A stretch of 64,000 nt of DNA, from NCBI RefSeq assembly GCF_000382245.1, contig NZ_KB907863.1:1-64000 (forward strand), given 5' to 3'. The stretch is from Kushneria aurantia DSM 21353 (lineage in GTDB: Bacteria; Pseudomonadota; Gammaproteobacteria; Pseudomonadales; Halomonadaceae). Position numbers and translations under genes: made by a program. Under the pieces are notes generated by a model. The model ran no database searches and was not told the DNA's origin. It was given only the letters and a program-made list of their open reading frames with translations. Below, one piece after another: positions 30,101 through 38,329 of this stretch. Every line of letters begins with the position of its first letter. Position 1 is the stretch's first letter.

Positions 30101-31270
30101 GGTGGCCAGCGCCGCCCAGCGCCGCGCCAGTTCGATGACAAAGCGGCTGCGCTCGCGGTGCAATTGATAGACCACCACCTGATGCTGGCAGCGAGTGGCG
30201 TAGCGCTGCGCCGATTTGAACGCCACCGGCCGGGTGATGATGCGCCCATCGATCTCCGGCAGGGCGATATGCATGGCAATATCCCGCGGACGCAGCCCTT
30301 TGGGGTGGTCCTGCCAGGCCGCCTGGCTGGTGCCGGCCATGATCAGTTGCAGGATGGGAATGCGCCGCGTCCAGGGATGCCGATAGCGCGACAGTGTCGA
30401 GGAGGGCGCGCCGCTGGCGCCGCCCGCCAGCGCGAAACCGGTGGTGTTGAGCATCACGCTGGCGTCGCTGCGTTCGATCAGGGCATCGAGAGTATCGAGG
30501 CAGAGCGGCTCCTTGAGCGAGGCGACCATTACCGGTAGCGGGTTGAAACCGCCGCTTTCGATCTCCTCGATCAGGGCGTCGAAAACGGCGGTGTTGCCCT
30601 GCTGCAGATGGCTGCGGTAGAACACCAGCGCCGCCACCGGCCGCTCGGGCTGCCAGCGCGCGCGCCAGTCGTCGATAGTGGCCGGGCTGTGGCCGCCCGG
30701 CAGGTAGAGGCCGACGCGCGGCAGCACGCGCGGTTCGCGCCACGGCTGCGGGCGGTCGAGAAAGCGCTCGCCCAGCCAGCCGAGCAGCGAGCGGGCGTTC
30801 TCCAGCCCCCCTTCGCGCAGATAGCGCCAGACGCGGCGGGCATCTTCGTAGGCTACCGTGCCGGCGTTGAGCAGCGCCTCATCTTCCATATCCTCGCCCG
30901 GCACCACGATCAGGGTGCGTCCCGGTCGCGCGGCCCAGGCCTGCAGTTGCTCGAGGCCGTAGGGCCAGTAGGTGGCGCCGCCCAGCAGCGACAGCAGCAC
31001 GACCTTCGGCCCCTGTGGCGCCTCGTCGCTGCGGGCGTCCAGCACCCGGTCGCGATACAGATCGAACGCCGCCGGCTTGAGCAGGTTCATCCAGTTGGCC
31101 AGCCGCACCGAGGGGCGCGACGCATCGTCTTCGCTTTCGATAACGGACGCGAACAGGCTCAGCACGCTATCGGCGGCGGATAGCATCACCAGCTCGGCCG
31201 ACGTCTGTGCCAGGTCGATGATGCCGGCATCGTCGGTGAAACCGCCGGGCTGGGCTGTCAGAAGATGCAT
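27164..31270 (-). CDS. cobN: Cobaltochelatase subunit CobN
   Basis: CobN is the large catalytic subunit that, with AAA+ partners, inserts cobalt into hydrogenobyrinic a,c-diamide. The protein is 1368 residues, roughly 100 longer than typical CobN. Family segments include VHVGKHGNLEWLPGKG, YPFIVNDPGEG, VWGTATMRTGGDDIAQA and LYSWDATTGQVADYQY. Part of the extra length (about residues 873-894) is encoded by a dispersed palindromic repeat inserted in frame (28591-28653), probably in a surface linker. The ATG at 31270 follows AGGAG. The chelatase partner is the ChlI-ChlD-type gene upstream in the same gene run. Confidence 0.95.
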   Translation of the reverse strand: MHLLTAQPGGFTDDAGIIDLAQTSAELVMLSAADSVLSLFASVIESEDDASRPSVRLANWMNLLKPAAFDLYRDRVLDARSDEAPQGPKVVLLSLLGGATYWPYGLEQLQAWAARPGRTLIVVPGEDMEDEALLNAGTVAYEDARRVWRYLREGGLENARSLLGWLGERFLDRPQPWREPRVLPRVGLYLPGGHSPATIDDWRARWQPERPVAALVFYRSHLQQGNTAVFDALIEEIESGGFNPLPVMVASLKEPLCLDTLDALIERSDASVMLNTTGFALAGGASGAPSSTLSRYRHPWTRRIPILQLIMAGTSQAAWQDHPKGLRPRDIAMHIALPEIDGRIITRPVAFKSAQRYATRCQHQVVVYQLHRERSRFVIELARRWAALATGANADKRVALVLANYPASDARIGNGVGLDTPASTLAILHRLRTEGYPVGDVLPDDPTALVEWLTETVTNDADSRRRGAAQSLSLATYRQLFARLPAASRQAVIARWGEPEQDPMQRHGRLMIAGMRLGDTFIGVQPARGFGIDQAAAYHDPDLPPTHGYLAFYFWLRHVYRVDAFVHVGKHGNLEWLPGKGTALSGECWPDIALGPMPHLYPFIVNDPGEGAQAKRRAQAVIVDHLMPPMSRAGIHGDLAELERLTDEYYQAEGLDERRAQWLIEAILERVKNSHVLEELRQTPSARSRGEHSSTGQRSDSSAQAIIDDDQQLLQALDNYLCDIKEAQIRDGLHVLGQLPQGESLRDTLISLVRLPRGDSPEAQGLIHALAADFDLFAEDRDFDPLASDAAPWPGPRPQALAALDDRAWRTRAHTRERLEQLACRLVETHVINAGPYRTVSGPRQDGFDSLPAPFSPPGERAGIPAAPAADLCKGAINPSMGATFAIPGERPLRQPASGSVTTGFLPCTLERTAPLLAFMRDSLLPLLHESVDNELAMLIEGLNGGFVPPGASGAPSRGRLDTLPTGRNFYTLDSRAMPTATAWTLGQKAAEALVMRHLQEHGDYPRSIGLSVWGTATMRTGGDDIAQAFALMGVRPIRTAGTQRLADFEVIPAFQLGRPRVDVTLRISGFFRDAFPGLIDLFDCAVRAVAEFDEPGDANTIAANVTARREALVRDGLDADSAARQAGFRIFGPRPGAYGTGLKALLDGGRWEDESDLAEVWINHGSYAWGKGVEGEPATDALRGRLGTLQAVLQNQDNREHDLLDSGDYSHFLGGMSTAARAGGASPALYFGDNANPASPAVRSLKEEINRVMRARVTNPKWIAAMQRHGYKGAFEMAASVDYLYSWDATTGQVADYQYQQISDALLFNDDNRRFLDDHNPRALQEMGERLMEAIERGMWQAPGEYERRLQSLLLEMDERREMAAPG
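28591..28653. repeat. Dispersed palindromic repeat, copy 1, inside cobN
   Basis: This 63-base element has ends GCAAGGG and CCCTTGC and an internal hairpin CTTTCGCCA/TGGCGAAAG. It matches, in opposite orientation, the copy at 31314-31375. It is translated in frame within cobN as CKGAINPSMGATFAIPGERP, with no stop. Confidence 0.85.
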
Positions 31271-31313
31271 AAGGGCTCCTGGATGGGAAGTGCATAACCG
31301 AGAGCGGGTCTCC

Positions 31314-31375
31314 GCAAGGGCGCTATGACCCCTTCCCCGGGCGCTACTTTCGACGTTCTGTCGAAAGACCCTTGC
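31314..31375. repeat. Dispersed palindromic repeat, copy 2, cobW-cobN gap
   Basis: A 62-base element, inverted relative to copy 1, with the same 7-base ends. Its internal hairpin is CTTTCGAC/GTCGAAAG, so the stem is kept while its bases differ from copy 1. Similarity extends about 15 bases further on the right (TTCAACCTGC). Confidence 0.85.
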
Positions 31376-31420
31376 TTCAACCTGCGCTCGGTTGACGCAG
31401 CAGGTCGTCTCCTGCGCGCA

Positions 31421-32518
31421 TCACTCAACCGGCGCAGCAGCCGTTTCTGCCTCGCCCAGCGCACGTTCGAGCTGCGCCCGATCCAGTTCGCGGCCGATCA
31501 CCACCAGCCGCGTCTGGCGCGTTTCATCGCCGCGCCAGGGGCGGTCGAAGTGCTGGTCGAGGCGGTTGCCGACGGCGTGCAGCACCTGGCGCATGGGCTT
31601 GCCGACATCGACGAAACCCTTGACCCGGTAGATGGTCTGGCGGGCCAGCTCGCCCTCCAGCGCCGCCGCCAGCCGCTTACCGTCGACGCTGCCCAGGGTG
31701 ACCACGCAGGAATCGAAGTCGTCGTGGGCGTGGTGATGCTCGCGCCCCTCGGCGTGGTGGTCGTCGTGGTGGGTGTGAACGTCCTCGACCCGCGCTTCCG
31801 AGGCCAGCGCCATGCCCATCACCGCCGCCACGTCGACCTCGCCGTGAGTCGCCCACAGGGTCTGCACTCGTTCGGGCAGTTCAGCGCGCAGCCGCTGCTC
31901 GACGCCCTGGCGGCTCGGCGCCTCCAGGGCGTCGCCCTTGCTGATCACCACCAGGTCGGCGGAGGCGAGCTGGTCGTCGAGCAGCTCCTGCAGGGTAGGG
32001 TCGTGGTCGAGGCTGTCGTCGGCGCGGCGCTGCGCCTCGATGCGCTCGTGGTCGTGGGCGACCCGGCCGGCGGCCAGCGCCGGGCCGTCGACCACCGTAA
32101 TCACGCTGTCGACGGTGCAGAACTGTTTGATGTCGGGCCAGTTGAAGGCCTGCACCAGCGGTTTGGGCAGCGCCAGGCCGGAGGTCTCGATGAGGATGTG
32201 ATCGATCTCGTCGCGGCGTTCGACCAGTTTCTGCATCACCGGCAGGAACGCTTCCTCGACGGTGCAGCAGATGCAGCCGTTGGCCAGTTCGAAGACGCCC
32301 TGTTCGCGCTCTACGGCGGCCTCTTCCTCGCAGCCCTCCAGCTGGCAGCCGCGCACCAGCTCGGCGTCGACGTCCAGCTCGCCGAACTCGTTGACGATCA
32401 CCGCGATGCGTCGCCCGCCGGCGTTACGCAGCAGATGCGACAGCAGGGTGGTCTTGCCGCTGCCGAGAAAGCCGGTGACCACTGTGGCAGGCACCTTGTG
32501 TAGTGTGGGGCGGGTCAT
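31421..32518 (-). CDS. cobW: CobW-type metal-chaperone GTPase
   Basis: This 365-residue G3E-family GTPase is thought to deliver cobalt to the CobN chelatase. Visible features are the P-loop GFLGSGKTTLLSH (residues about 16-28), the metal-binding CICCT near residue 79, TSGLALPKP, and a histidine-rich stretch around residues 240-268 (VHTHHDDHHAEG, EHHHAHDD). The ATG at 32518 has a perfect AGGAGG. It lies between cobE and cobN on one strand, matching the genomic association that gave the family its name. Confidence 0.93.
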   Translation of the reverse strand: MTRPTLHKVPATVVTGFLGSGKTTLLSHLLRNAGGRRIAVIVNEFGELDVDAELVRGCQLEGCEEEAAVEREQGVFELANGCICCTVEEAFLPVMQKLVERRDEIDHILIETSGLALPKPLVQAFNWPDIKQFCTVDSVITVVDGPALAAGRVAHDHERIEAQRRADDSLDHDPTLQELLDDQLASADLVVISKGDALEAPSRQGVEQRLRAELPERVQTLWATHGEVDVAAVMGMALASEARVEDVHTHHDDHHAEGREHHHAHDDFDSCVVTLGSVDGKRLAAALEGELARQTIYRVKGFVDVGKPMRQVLHAVGNRLDQHFDRPWRGDETRQTRLVVIGRELDRAQLERALGEAETAAAPVE

Positions 32519-32548
32519 GAAAACCTCCTGAAAATTGAGCCGGTCGGA

Positions 32549-32959
32549 CTATCCGGCGGTGGCAATGGCGACCGTTGCCCAGCGGTTGTGACGGCGTGGC
32601 AGCAGCAGTCGCGCACTGCCGCCCTGTTGTTCCAGGCTGGCCAGCGCCGCCGCTTCGGCGACCCCGGGCGTGCCGTGAACGCGCCGCGCGGCCTCGCTTT
32701 TGTGGCTCAGCCGATGTTCGTAAAGTGCCAGCTGTGCCGCCGGCAGCGTTTGCAGCGGCCAGCCGTGACGCTCGGCGAGTGCCACAATGGCCGGGGTATC
32801 GGCCTTGTCGACCAGGCTGGCCAGCAGGCTGACGTCATCAACGCTCAGCCCGGCGCCCTCCAGCGCCGCGCTGACCAGTGTCGCCAGCACCTCGGGCGGG
32901 CAGTGGCGTCGACAGCCCACACCAACGGCGATACCCACCGCCTCGATTGTTGGCGTCAT
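32549..32959 (-). CDS. cobE: CobE/CbiG C-terminal-type cobalamin protein
   Basis: A 136-residue protein with the CobE/CbiG_C pattern: AVGIAVGVGCRRHCPPEV near the N terminus and HGTPGVAEAAAL in the C-terminal half. In the aerobic pathway CobE is linked to ring contraction, but its biochemical role is poorly defined. The ATG at 32959 overlaps the cobB stop by four bases; the much longer open frame lies antisense-free inside cobB and is rejected. Confidence 0.85.
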   Translation of the reverse strand: MTPTIEAVGIAVGVGCRRHCPPEVLATLVSAALEGAGLSVDDVSLLASLVDKADTPAIVALAERHGWPLQTLPAAQLALYEHRLSHKSEAARRVHGTPGVAEAAALASLEQQGGSARLLLPRRHNRWATVAIATAG

Positions 32960-34323
32960 GCGCCGCTCGTCGCATTTTGACGCTCTTTGGGGGGCTCGAC
33001 ACCCGGCGGCGCACCAAACAGCGCCGCCACCGCCTGCGGCTGCGAGGGAAAAAAGAGATGCAGATAGCTGGCGGTGAGCTGACCGCGGCGGAAGATCGCC
33101 TCGCCCGGCGCCGGATGGCTGGCGCGCACGCCGTGGGCAATGGGGTCGAGAGTGTCGTGGCTGCGCGAGTGGTGGTGGGCGTGGCCACGTATCTCGCCCT
33201 CCGGCAGCGGCGCGCTCTGCATCCCCTGGCAGCCTCTTTTGCTGCGCATCTCGCCGTGACCCGGTAGCACCTCCGCCATGCGGTGGCGCACGCCCTGCTG
33301 GTCGGTAAGCGTCTGCTGTAGATACAGCATGCCGCCGCATTCGGCCACAATCGCGCTGCCGTCGGCGTCAAGCGCGGCGATCGAGGCTGCCATGCTGCGG
33401 TTGGCGGCCAGCCGCGCGGCGTACAGCTCGGGATAGCCTCCCGGCAGCCAGAGGGCGTCGAGTCCGGCCGGCAGGTGTTTATCGCGCAGCGGCGAGAAGT
33501 AGCGCAGCTCGGCGCCCATCGCTTCCAGCAGTTGCAGGTTGGCGGCATAGAGGAAGCTGAAGGCGGCGTCGCGGGCCACGCCGATGCGTCGCCCGACGAG
33601 CAGCGGCGGCGGGGGAGCGATCTCGGCGGCGGTGAAGGGCACGCTGGGCGGCAGTTCGGCCAGCGGGGTGTCGGCCAGCAGTTCGGCGGCGGCATCGAGA
33701 CGGGCATCCAGCTCGCGATTATGGGGGTCGTCGCCCTCACCGGGCTGTATCAGCCCCAGATGGCGCGACGGCAGCGCCAGTTCGTCGCGGCGTGGCAGGC
33801 TGGCGAGCAGCGGCGCATCGGCGGGCAGGCTGTCGGCAATCAGCTGACGGTGGCGCTCGCTGCCCAGGGCATTGGCCACCAGGCCATGGAAGTGCATTTC
33901 GGGGCGAAAGCGGGCCAGCCCGAGGCCCACTGCGGCGGCGGTCTGCGCCATGCCGCGGGCGTTGAGCACACAGGCCACCGGCAGGCCGAAGGCGATTGCC
34001 AGATCGGCGCTGGAGGGGGTGCCATCAAAAAGCCCCATGGCCCCTTCGACGAGAATCAGGTCGGCCTCCCGGGCGGCGCGGTGGAGCTGCTGGCGACAGA
34101 AAGCCTCGCCCGCCATCCACAGATCGAGCGGCGCGACCGGGCTGCCGGCGGCGTGGGCCAGAATCTGCGGGTCGAGGTAGTCCGGCCCGGTCTTGAATAC
34201 CGCCACTCGCCGCCCCTGGCGCCGGTGGTAGCGCGCCAGAGCAGCGGTCACGGTGGTCTTGCCCTGGCCGGAGGCCATGGCGGAGATCAGCAGCGCAGGA
34301 CATTGAATACTGTTGGAATTCAT
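32956..34323 (-). CDS. cobB: Cobyrinic/hydrogenobyrinic acid a,c-diamide synthase
   Basis: CobB/CbiA amidates carboxylates a and c of the corrin ring using glutamine and ATP. The 455-residue protein has the P-loop ASGQGKTTVTAALARY (about residue 18), a bioD-like N-terminal half, and a C-terminal amidotransferase with the catalytic Cys in VAECGGMLYLQ. The ATG at 34323 overlaps the cobO stop by one base (TGATG), giving coupled translation. It overlaps cobE downstream. Confidence 0.94.
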   Translation of the reverse strand: MNSNSIQCPALLISAMASGQGKTTVTAALARYHRRQGRRVAVFKTGPDYLDPQILAHAAGSPVAPLDLWMAGEAFCRQQLHRAAREADLILVEGAMGLFDGTPSSADLAIAFGLPVACVLNARGMAQTAAAVGLGLARFRPEMHFHGLVANALGSERHRQLIADSLPADAPLLASLPRRDELALPSRHLGLIQPGEGDDPHNRELDARLDAAAELLADTPLAELPPSVPFTAAEIAPPPPLLVGRRIGVARDAAFSFLYAANLQLLEAMGAELRYFSPLRDKHLPAGLDALWLPGGYPELYAARLAANRSMAASIAALDADGSAIVAECGGMLYLQQTLTDQQGVRHRMAEVLPGHGEMRSKRGCQGMQSAPLPEGEIRGHAHHHSRSHDTLDPIAHGVRASHPAPGEAIFRRGQLTASYLHLFFPSQPQAVAALFGAPPGVEPPKERQNATSGA

Positions 34324-34934
34324 CAATACTCGATACCCGGCTGCGCCTTGACGCCAAGACGAAAGGCGTGACGCTCATCCTGTACCACGCTGATGGTGTC
34401 GGCGATATCGGCCAGTTCACGCGCCAGGGTGCGCCCGGTCAGCATCACGTTCTGATGGCGGGGGCGATGGCTTAACGCGGTGGCGATACGCTCGGCGCTC
34501 AGGTGGCCGTACTTGATCATGTAGGAGAGTTCATCGAACAGCAGAAAGTGGTAGCGCGCGTCATTCAGATAGCCTTCGGCCAGCGCCCAGGCGGCCTCGG
34601 CAGCCTCGCGCTCCTTGTGCACGTCGCGCACCTCCCAGCTGAAGCCATGGCCCATGACGTGGAAATCGACCTGCGGCTGGTCGCGAAAGAAGCGGTATTC
34701 GCCGGTCTCGCGCTGCCCCTTGACGAACTGGATAACGGCGCAGCGCTGGCCGTGACCCAGGGCGCGCGCCATGGTACCGAACGCCGAGCTGCTCTTGCCC
34801 TTGCCGTTGCCCTTGAGCGCTATCAGCACGCCACGCTCTTCGCTGGCGCTGCGAATGCGCTCATCCACCACGCGCTTTTTGTTGGCCATGCGCCGCTGGT
34901 AGCGCGCGTCGCTGCTGTCGCTCTGATCGTTCAT
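34323..34934 (-). CDS. cobO: Cob(I)yrinic acid a,c-diamide adenosyltransferase, CobO type
   Basis: CobO attaches the 5'-deoxyadenosyl group of ATP to cobalt. The 203-residue protein has the P-loop variant GNGKGKSSSAFG (residues about 42-53), the family segments VIQFVKGQRETGEY and LLFDELSYMIKYGHL, and the C-terminal QDERHAFRLGVKAQPGIEY. It overlaps the chelatase gene by four bases upstream and cobB by one downstream. Confidence 0.95.
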   Translation of the reverse strand: MNDQSDSSDARYQRRMANKKRVVDERIRSASEERGVLIALKGNGKGKSSSAFGTMARALGHGQRCAVIQFVKGQRETGEYRFFRDQPQVDFHVMGHGFSWEVRDVHKEREAAEAAWALAEGYLNDARYHFLLFDELSYMIKYGHLSAERIATALSHRPRHQNVMLTGRTLARELADIADTISVVQDERHAFRLGVKAQPGIEY

Positions 34935-36826
34935 GGCGCATGGCCCTCCCGGGTCGAAGTCGCGGCGTCCGGCGCGGGCGCCGCCTCGAAATGGTGAAGC
35001 CGACCGCCCAGCGCGGCGGCCAGTTCGGCGGCGCGGCCGCGACGGCCCTGGCGCTGTAGCAGTTCGCAGTCGATAACGTGCACCTCGGCGGCCAGTGGAG
35101 CGATCGCGAAGTCGTCGCGGCTACAGGCATCGGTCACGATCCAGAGTCGAATGGCGCGCTCGGGATGGTGACGCCTGAGCCGAGTGATGCGTCGACGGGC
35201 GTCGAGCAGCGCCCGCCGCAGCGGCGTGCCGCCGCCGGCACCAAGCCGCTCGGCGAGGCCGTCGAGGCGGCGCGGGGCGCGCTGCGGAGCGACAAGTTCG
35301 CGCACCGTTGCGCCGCCAAAGCCGTTGATCATCAACTGATGGCGGGCGAGGTAGGCGCGTCGGCTGATCTGCTCGACTGCGCCCAGCGCCCGCTCCAGCC
35401 GTCTGGCGCCCTGTGCGCCGCTCTCCAGCGCCGAGCCGGAGGTATCGAGCAGGATAAACTCGAGCAGCTCGGGGCGCCGTGGCTCGCGCCGGTGGCGCAG
35501 CTGATCGGGCCGGCGTGGCAGGCCTGCGGCGAGGCTGGTGGGCCAGTCGATGTGGTGGCTGTCGGTACTGCGGTGGCCGCGCGGCGTACGTCGGTGACCG
35601 GGCGCGCTGACAGGCGCTGCATCGAGCCGCAGCCGGGGCGCGGCCGCGGGCGTCAGCGCTGGCGCCCGGGGTGTCTCCAGAGCGCCCCAGTCACCGGCGG
35701 CGGTGTCATGTTCATCCTGTTCGTCAGGACCGGGTTGGCCAGCAGTGGGGTCGTCGGCCGTGCTGCCGGCACTATCGCCGCCGTTGAGATCGGGGCGCCG
35801 TGACGGTGTTGCGGGCCGCTGGCGGCCGCTATAGCCGCTCGTGCTATCCTGCCCCTCGCGCTGCTGCGCCCCGTTCTCGCCGCGCTGGCCTGTATCGTCT
35901 TCCGGCTTGCTCGCGGCGTTGCCGCCGGTCGGCTCATCGGCTGTCCTGGTGTCGCGGCCGGCCAGCCAGTGCGGCGCGCGGTGGGCCATCACCAGCGCTT
36001 CGAGGGGCTCGATATCCTCGTCGGTCACCGTCTCGCGCCCCTGCCAGGCGGCGTGGGCCAGTGCCCCGCGGCGCCAGGCGAGATCGGCGCGAACGCCTTC
36101 GACCTGTGCCTCGACACAGCGTCCGGCGATCTCGCGCGCGGCCCGGTCGGAGAGCTGCACCTGCGCCAGCCGAGCGCGGGCTGCTTCGAGGCGCTGCGAC
36201 AGCGCCTGCTGAGCGGGTTGCCATTGGGCGCTGAAAGCCCATGGGTCGCGGTCGAAGGCGAGGCGGCGTGCGACGATCGTCATGCGTTCGTCGACGTCCG
36301 GGGCGGGGTGGTCGAGCACGGCAAGACCGAAACGGTCGGTCAGCTGGGCGCGCAGTTCGCCCTCGTCCGGGTTCATGGTGCCCACCAGCAGGAAGTCGGC
36401 CGCGTGGTGGTGGCTGACGCCGTCGCGCTCGACGCGGTTGACACCGCTGGCGGCAACATCGAGCAGCAGGTCGACCAGCGCATCGGGCAGCAGATTGACC
36501 TCATCGATGTAGAGCACACCGCCGTGGGCTTGTGCCAGCAGGCCGGGCTGAAAGGCGACCTCGCGCTCGCCGAGGGCGCGCTGCAGGTCAAGGGTACCGG
36601 TCAGGCGCGCCTCGTCGGCGCCCAGCGGCAGGGTCACGAAGTGCGTATTGGCGGCATCCGGCAGCAGCGCCGCCAGCCCGCGCGCCAGCGTCGATTTGGC
36701 GGCGCCGCGCGGGCCGCTGGCAAGCACGCCGCCCAACCGCGGGTCGAGGGCGCACAGCACCAGCGCCAGTTTGAGCGGCGCCTGGCCGACCACCGCGGAG
36801 AAGGGAAATTCGGGGGCGTCGTTCAT
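34931..36826 (-). CDS. ChlI-ChlD-type chelatase AAA+/VWA subunit, probable cobalt chelatase partner of CobN
   Basis: This 631-residue protein fuses a MoxR/ChlI-type AAA+ ATPase (ASGPRGAAKSTLARGL at about residue 35; Walker B VLYIDEVNLLPD near 110) to a Pro/acidic linker (about 310-430) and a C-terminal VWA domain with the MIDAS DTSGSA and GGTPLRRAL. It resembles magnesium-chelatase ChlI plus ChlD. Its place directly behind a cobalamin riboswitch and beside cobO, cobB and cobN argues that it energises CobN, replacing separate CobS and CobT chelatase subunits. The ATG at 36826 is behind GGGAG; the longer frame enters the riboswitch and is rejected. Confidence 0.88.
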   Translation of the reverse strand: MNDAPEFPFSAVVGQAPLKLALVLCALDPRLGGVLASGPRGAAKSTLARGLAALLPDAANTHFVTLPLGADEARLTGTLDLQRALGEREVAFQPGLLAQAHGGVLYIDEVNLLPDALVDLLLDVAASGVNRVERDGVSHHHAADFLLVGTMNPDEGELRAQLTDRFGLAVLDHPAPDVDERMTIVARRLAFDRDPWAFSAQWQPAQQALSQRLEAARARLAQVQLSDRAAREIAGRCVEAQVEGVRADLAWRRGALAHAAWQGRETVTDEDIEPLEALVMAHRAPHWLAGRDTRTADEPTGGNAASKPEDDTGQRGENGAQQREGQDSTSGYSGRQRPATPSRRPDLNGGDSAGSTADDPTAGQPGPDEQDEHDTAAGDWGALETPRAPALTPAAAPRLRLDAAPVSAPGHRRTPRGHRSTDSHHIDWPTSLAAGLPRRPDQLRHRREPRRPELLEFILLDTSGSALESGAQGARRLERALGAVEQISRRAYLARHQLMINGFGGATVRELVAPQRAPRRLDGLAERLGAGGGTPLRRALLDARRRITRLRRHHPERAIRLWIVTDACSRDDFAIAPLAAEVHVIDCELLQRQGRRGRAAELAAALGGRLHHFEAAPAPDAATSTREGHAP

Positions 36827-36959
36827 GCGCCACTCCCGGGCCGCAACGAATAACCGACGCCGGCCCTGGCCCCTCGGGAGGCGAACTGCCGAAGTGAAAT
36901 CTGTAACATGCTGACTCCTGCGTATCGACCCGTACGCATGGTTGAAAAGGATAATATCG

Positions 36960-37145
36960 CCGGGCCGGTCTCCGGGCTGACGAGCAGGAGGGGGCGCCTC
37001 CACGCGCGAAGTGCCTTCCCGGTAACCTCACCGGTGGCGTCGGCTTCGCGCTGTCTCGATCACCGTTGCGGGGACAGCAGTGAAATCGCATCACTTTCCC
37101 GATTATCCCGGCCTGCGACGAGCTGTCGAAGGCGCGGGCACCCGA
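36960..37145 (-). promoter_or_regulatory. Cobalamin riboswitch
   Basis: Reading leftward, the conserved parts appear in order: GGTGCCC at the 5' end (about 37143), the GGGAAAGTGATGCGA segment, the B12-box core CTGTCCCCGCAACGGTGA, GCCACCGGTGAGG with GGGAAGGC, and the 3' closing AGCCCGGAGACCGGCC. It lies about 130 bases before the chelatase gene. High adenosylcobalamin is expected to shut down this minus-strand cob operon. Confidence 0.93.
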
Positions 37146-37253
37146 GCGACCTCAATCCTGAGCGGCGCGAGGGTGGGCGTCAAGCCATGGTCGTTGCTGT
37201 CGTTCGAGCGGCCTGGTAATGTCCGCGCACCCGCTCTCCATCGAGTCGAGCCG

Positions 37254-38291
37254 ATGACATTCGATATTACCCCGCTGAGCCGCGACGCTGACGTCGACAT
37301 CCGCCGCCGCATCGACGCCAGACTCAAGCCGCCCGGCGCGCTGGGCGAGCTGGAAACGCTCGCCCTGCAGCTGGTGCGACTGTTGGGCGACAGTCAGCCG
37401 CAACTGACATCACCCACGCTGTTGCTGTTCGCCGGCGACCACGGGGTGGTCACCGAGGGGGTGTCGGTCGCCGGTGCCGAGGTGACGGCTCTGATGGTGT
37501 CGCGTTTCGGAGCCGGCGACGCCTCGGTCAATGTGTTCTGCCGCCAGGCGCAGATGGCACTGCGGGTCATCGACTGCGGCATCGTGACCCCGCCGGCAGC
37601 GCAGGCATGGCTCACCGATGCGCGTCTGGGCGCCGGTACCGCGCCGCTACACCGCGAGGCCGCGATGTCCCTCGCGCAACTGGATGAGGGGCTGGCCAAC
37701 GGCCGCCGGCTGGCGCACGAACAGCATCACCGCGGCAGTAATCTGATCGCGCTGGGGGAGATGGGGATCGGCAATACCACCAGCGCCAGCGCCCTGATGG
37801 CGGCGCTGACCCGGCTGCCGGTATCGGCCTGCGTCGGTGATGGCAGTGGCATCGACGCCGACACCTACAGGCGCAAGCGCGATATCGTGACGCAGGCACT
37901 GGCCCGCCACGCCGCGGTGCTGGACAGCCCGCGTGACTCACTGGCAGCGCTGGGCGGCTTCGAGATCGTCACCATGGTGGGCGCCATTCTGGGTGCCGCG
38001 GAGTGCGGCATGGCGGTACTGGTGGATGGCTTTATTACCACCGTGGCGGCGTGCTACGCCTGCCGCCTCTACCCGGCGACGCGGGACTACCTGATCTTCG
38101 CCCACTGCGGCAGCGAGCGTGGCCATCGGGCGTTGCTCGATGAACTCGAGGCGCGGCCGCTGCTGTCGCTGCAGTTGCGCATGGGCGAGGGCGCCGGTGC
38201 GGCGCTGGCGCTGCCGCTGCTGCGCTCGGCGCTGGCCTTTTACAATGAGATGGCCTCGTTTGCGGATGTGGGGCTCGATCTCTCTTCCTGA
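37254..38291 (+). CDS. cobT: Nicotinate-nucleotide-dimethylbenzimidazole phosphoribosyltransferase
   Basis: CobT makes alpha-ribazole phosphate from dimethylbenzimidazole and nicotinate mononucleotide. The 345-residue protein shows KPPGALGELETLALQL, FAGDHGVVTEGVS, ALGEMGIGNTTSASAL, and FAHCGSERGHRALL with the C-terminal catalytic Glu region. The start is ATG 37254 (MTFDITPLSRDADVD); the longer frame runs back into the riboswitch and is rejected. It is the first rightward gene of the nucleotide-loop set. The name follows Salmonella CobT, not the chelatase CobT. Confidence 0.95.
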   Translation: MTFDITPLSRDADVDIRRRIDARLKPPGALGELETLALQLVRLLGDSQPQLTSPTLLLFAGDHGVVTEGVSVAGAEVTALMVSRFGAGDASVNVFCRQAQMALRVIDCGIVTPPAAQAWLTDARLGAGTAPLHREAAMSLAQLDEGLANGRRLAHEQHHRGSNLIALGEMGIGNTTSASALMAALTRLPVSACVGDGSGIDADTYRRKRDIVTQALARHAAVLDSPRDSLAALGGFEIVTMVGAILGAAECGMAVLVDGFITTVAACYACRLYPATRDYLIFAHCGSERGHRALLDELEARPLLSLQLRMGEGAGAALALPLLRSALAFYNEMASFADVGLDLSS

Positions 38292-38292
38292 T

Positions 38293-38307
38293 TTATACCG
38301 TTATCTT
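38293..38307. promoter_or_regulatory. Shared motif copy 2, cobT-cobS gap
   Basis: TTATACCGTTATCTT, identical over 15 bases to the copy before queC. It starts one base after the cobT stop and ends 22 bases before the cobS ATG. Confidence 0.5.
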
Positions 38308-38329
38308 CAGATGACTTGAAAAGAGTACT

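Noticed and set aside
28992-30743. 583-codon frame overlapping cobN on the same strand
   Set aside because: Alternate frame of cobN with Arg/Pro/Ala-rich shadow composition; the CobN frame has the family motifs.
37000-37253. Second riboswitch for cobT on the plus strand
   Set aside because: The conserved B12-box and closing elements read correctly only on the minus strand; the plus strand shows just their complements.
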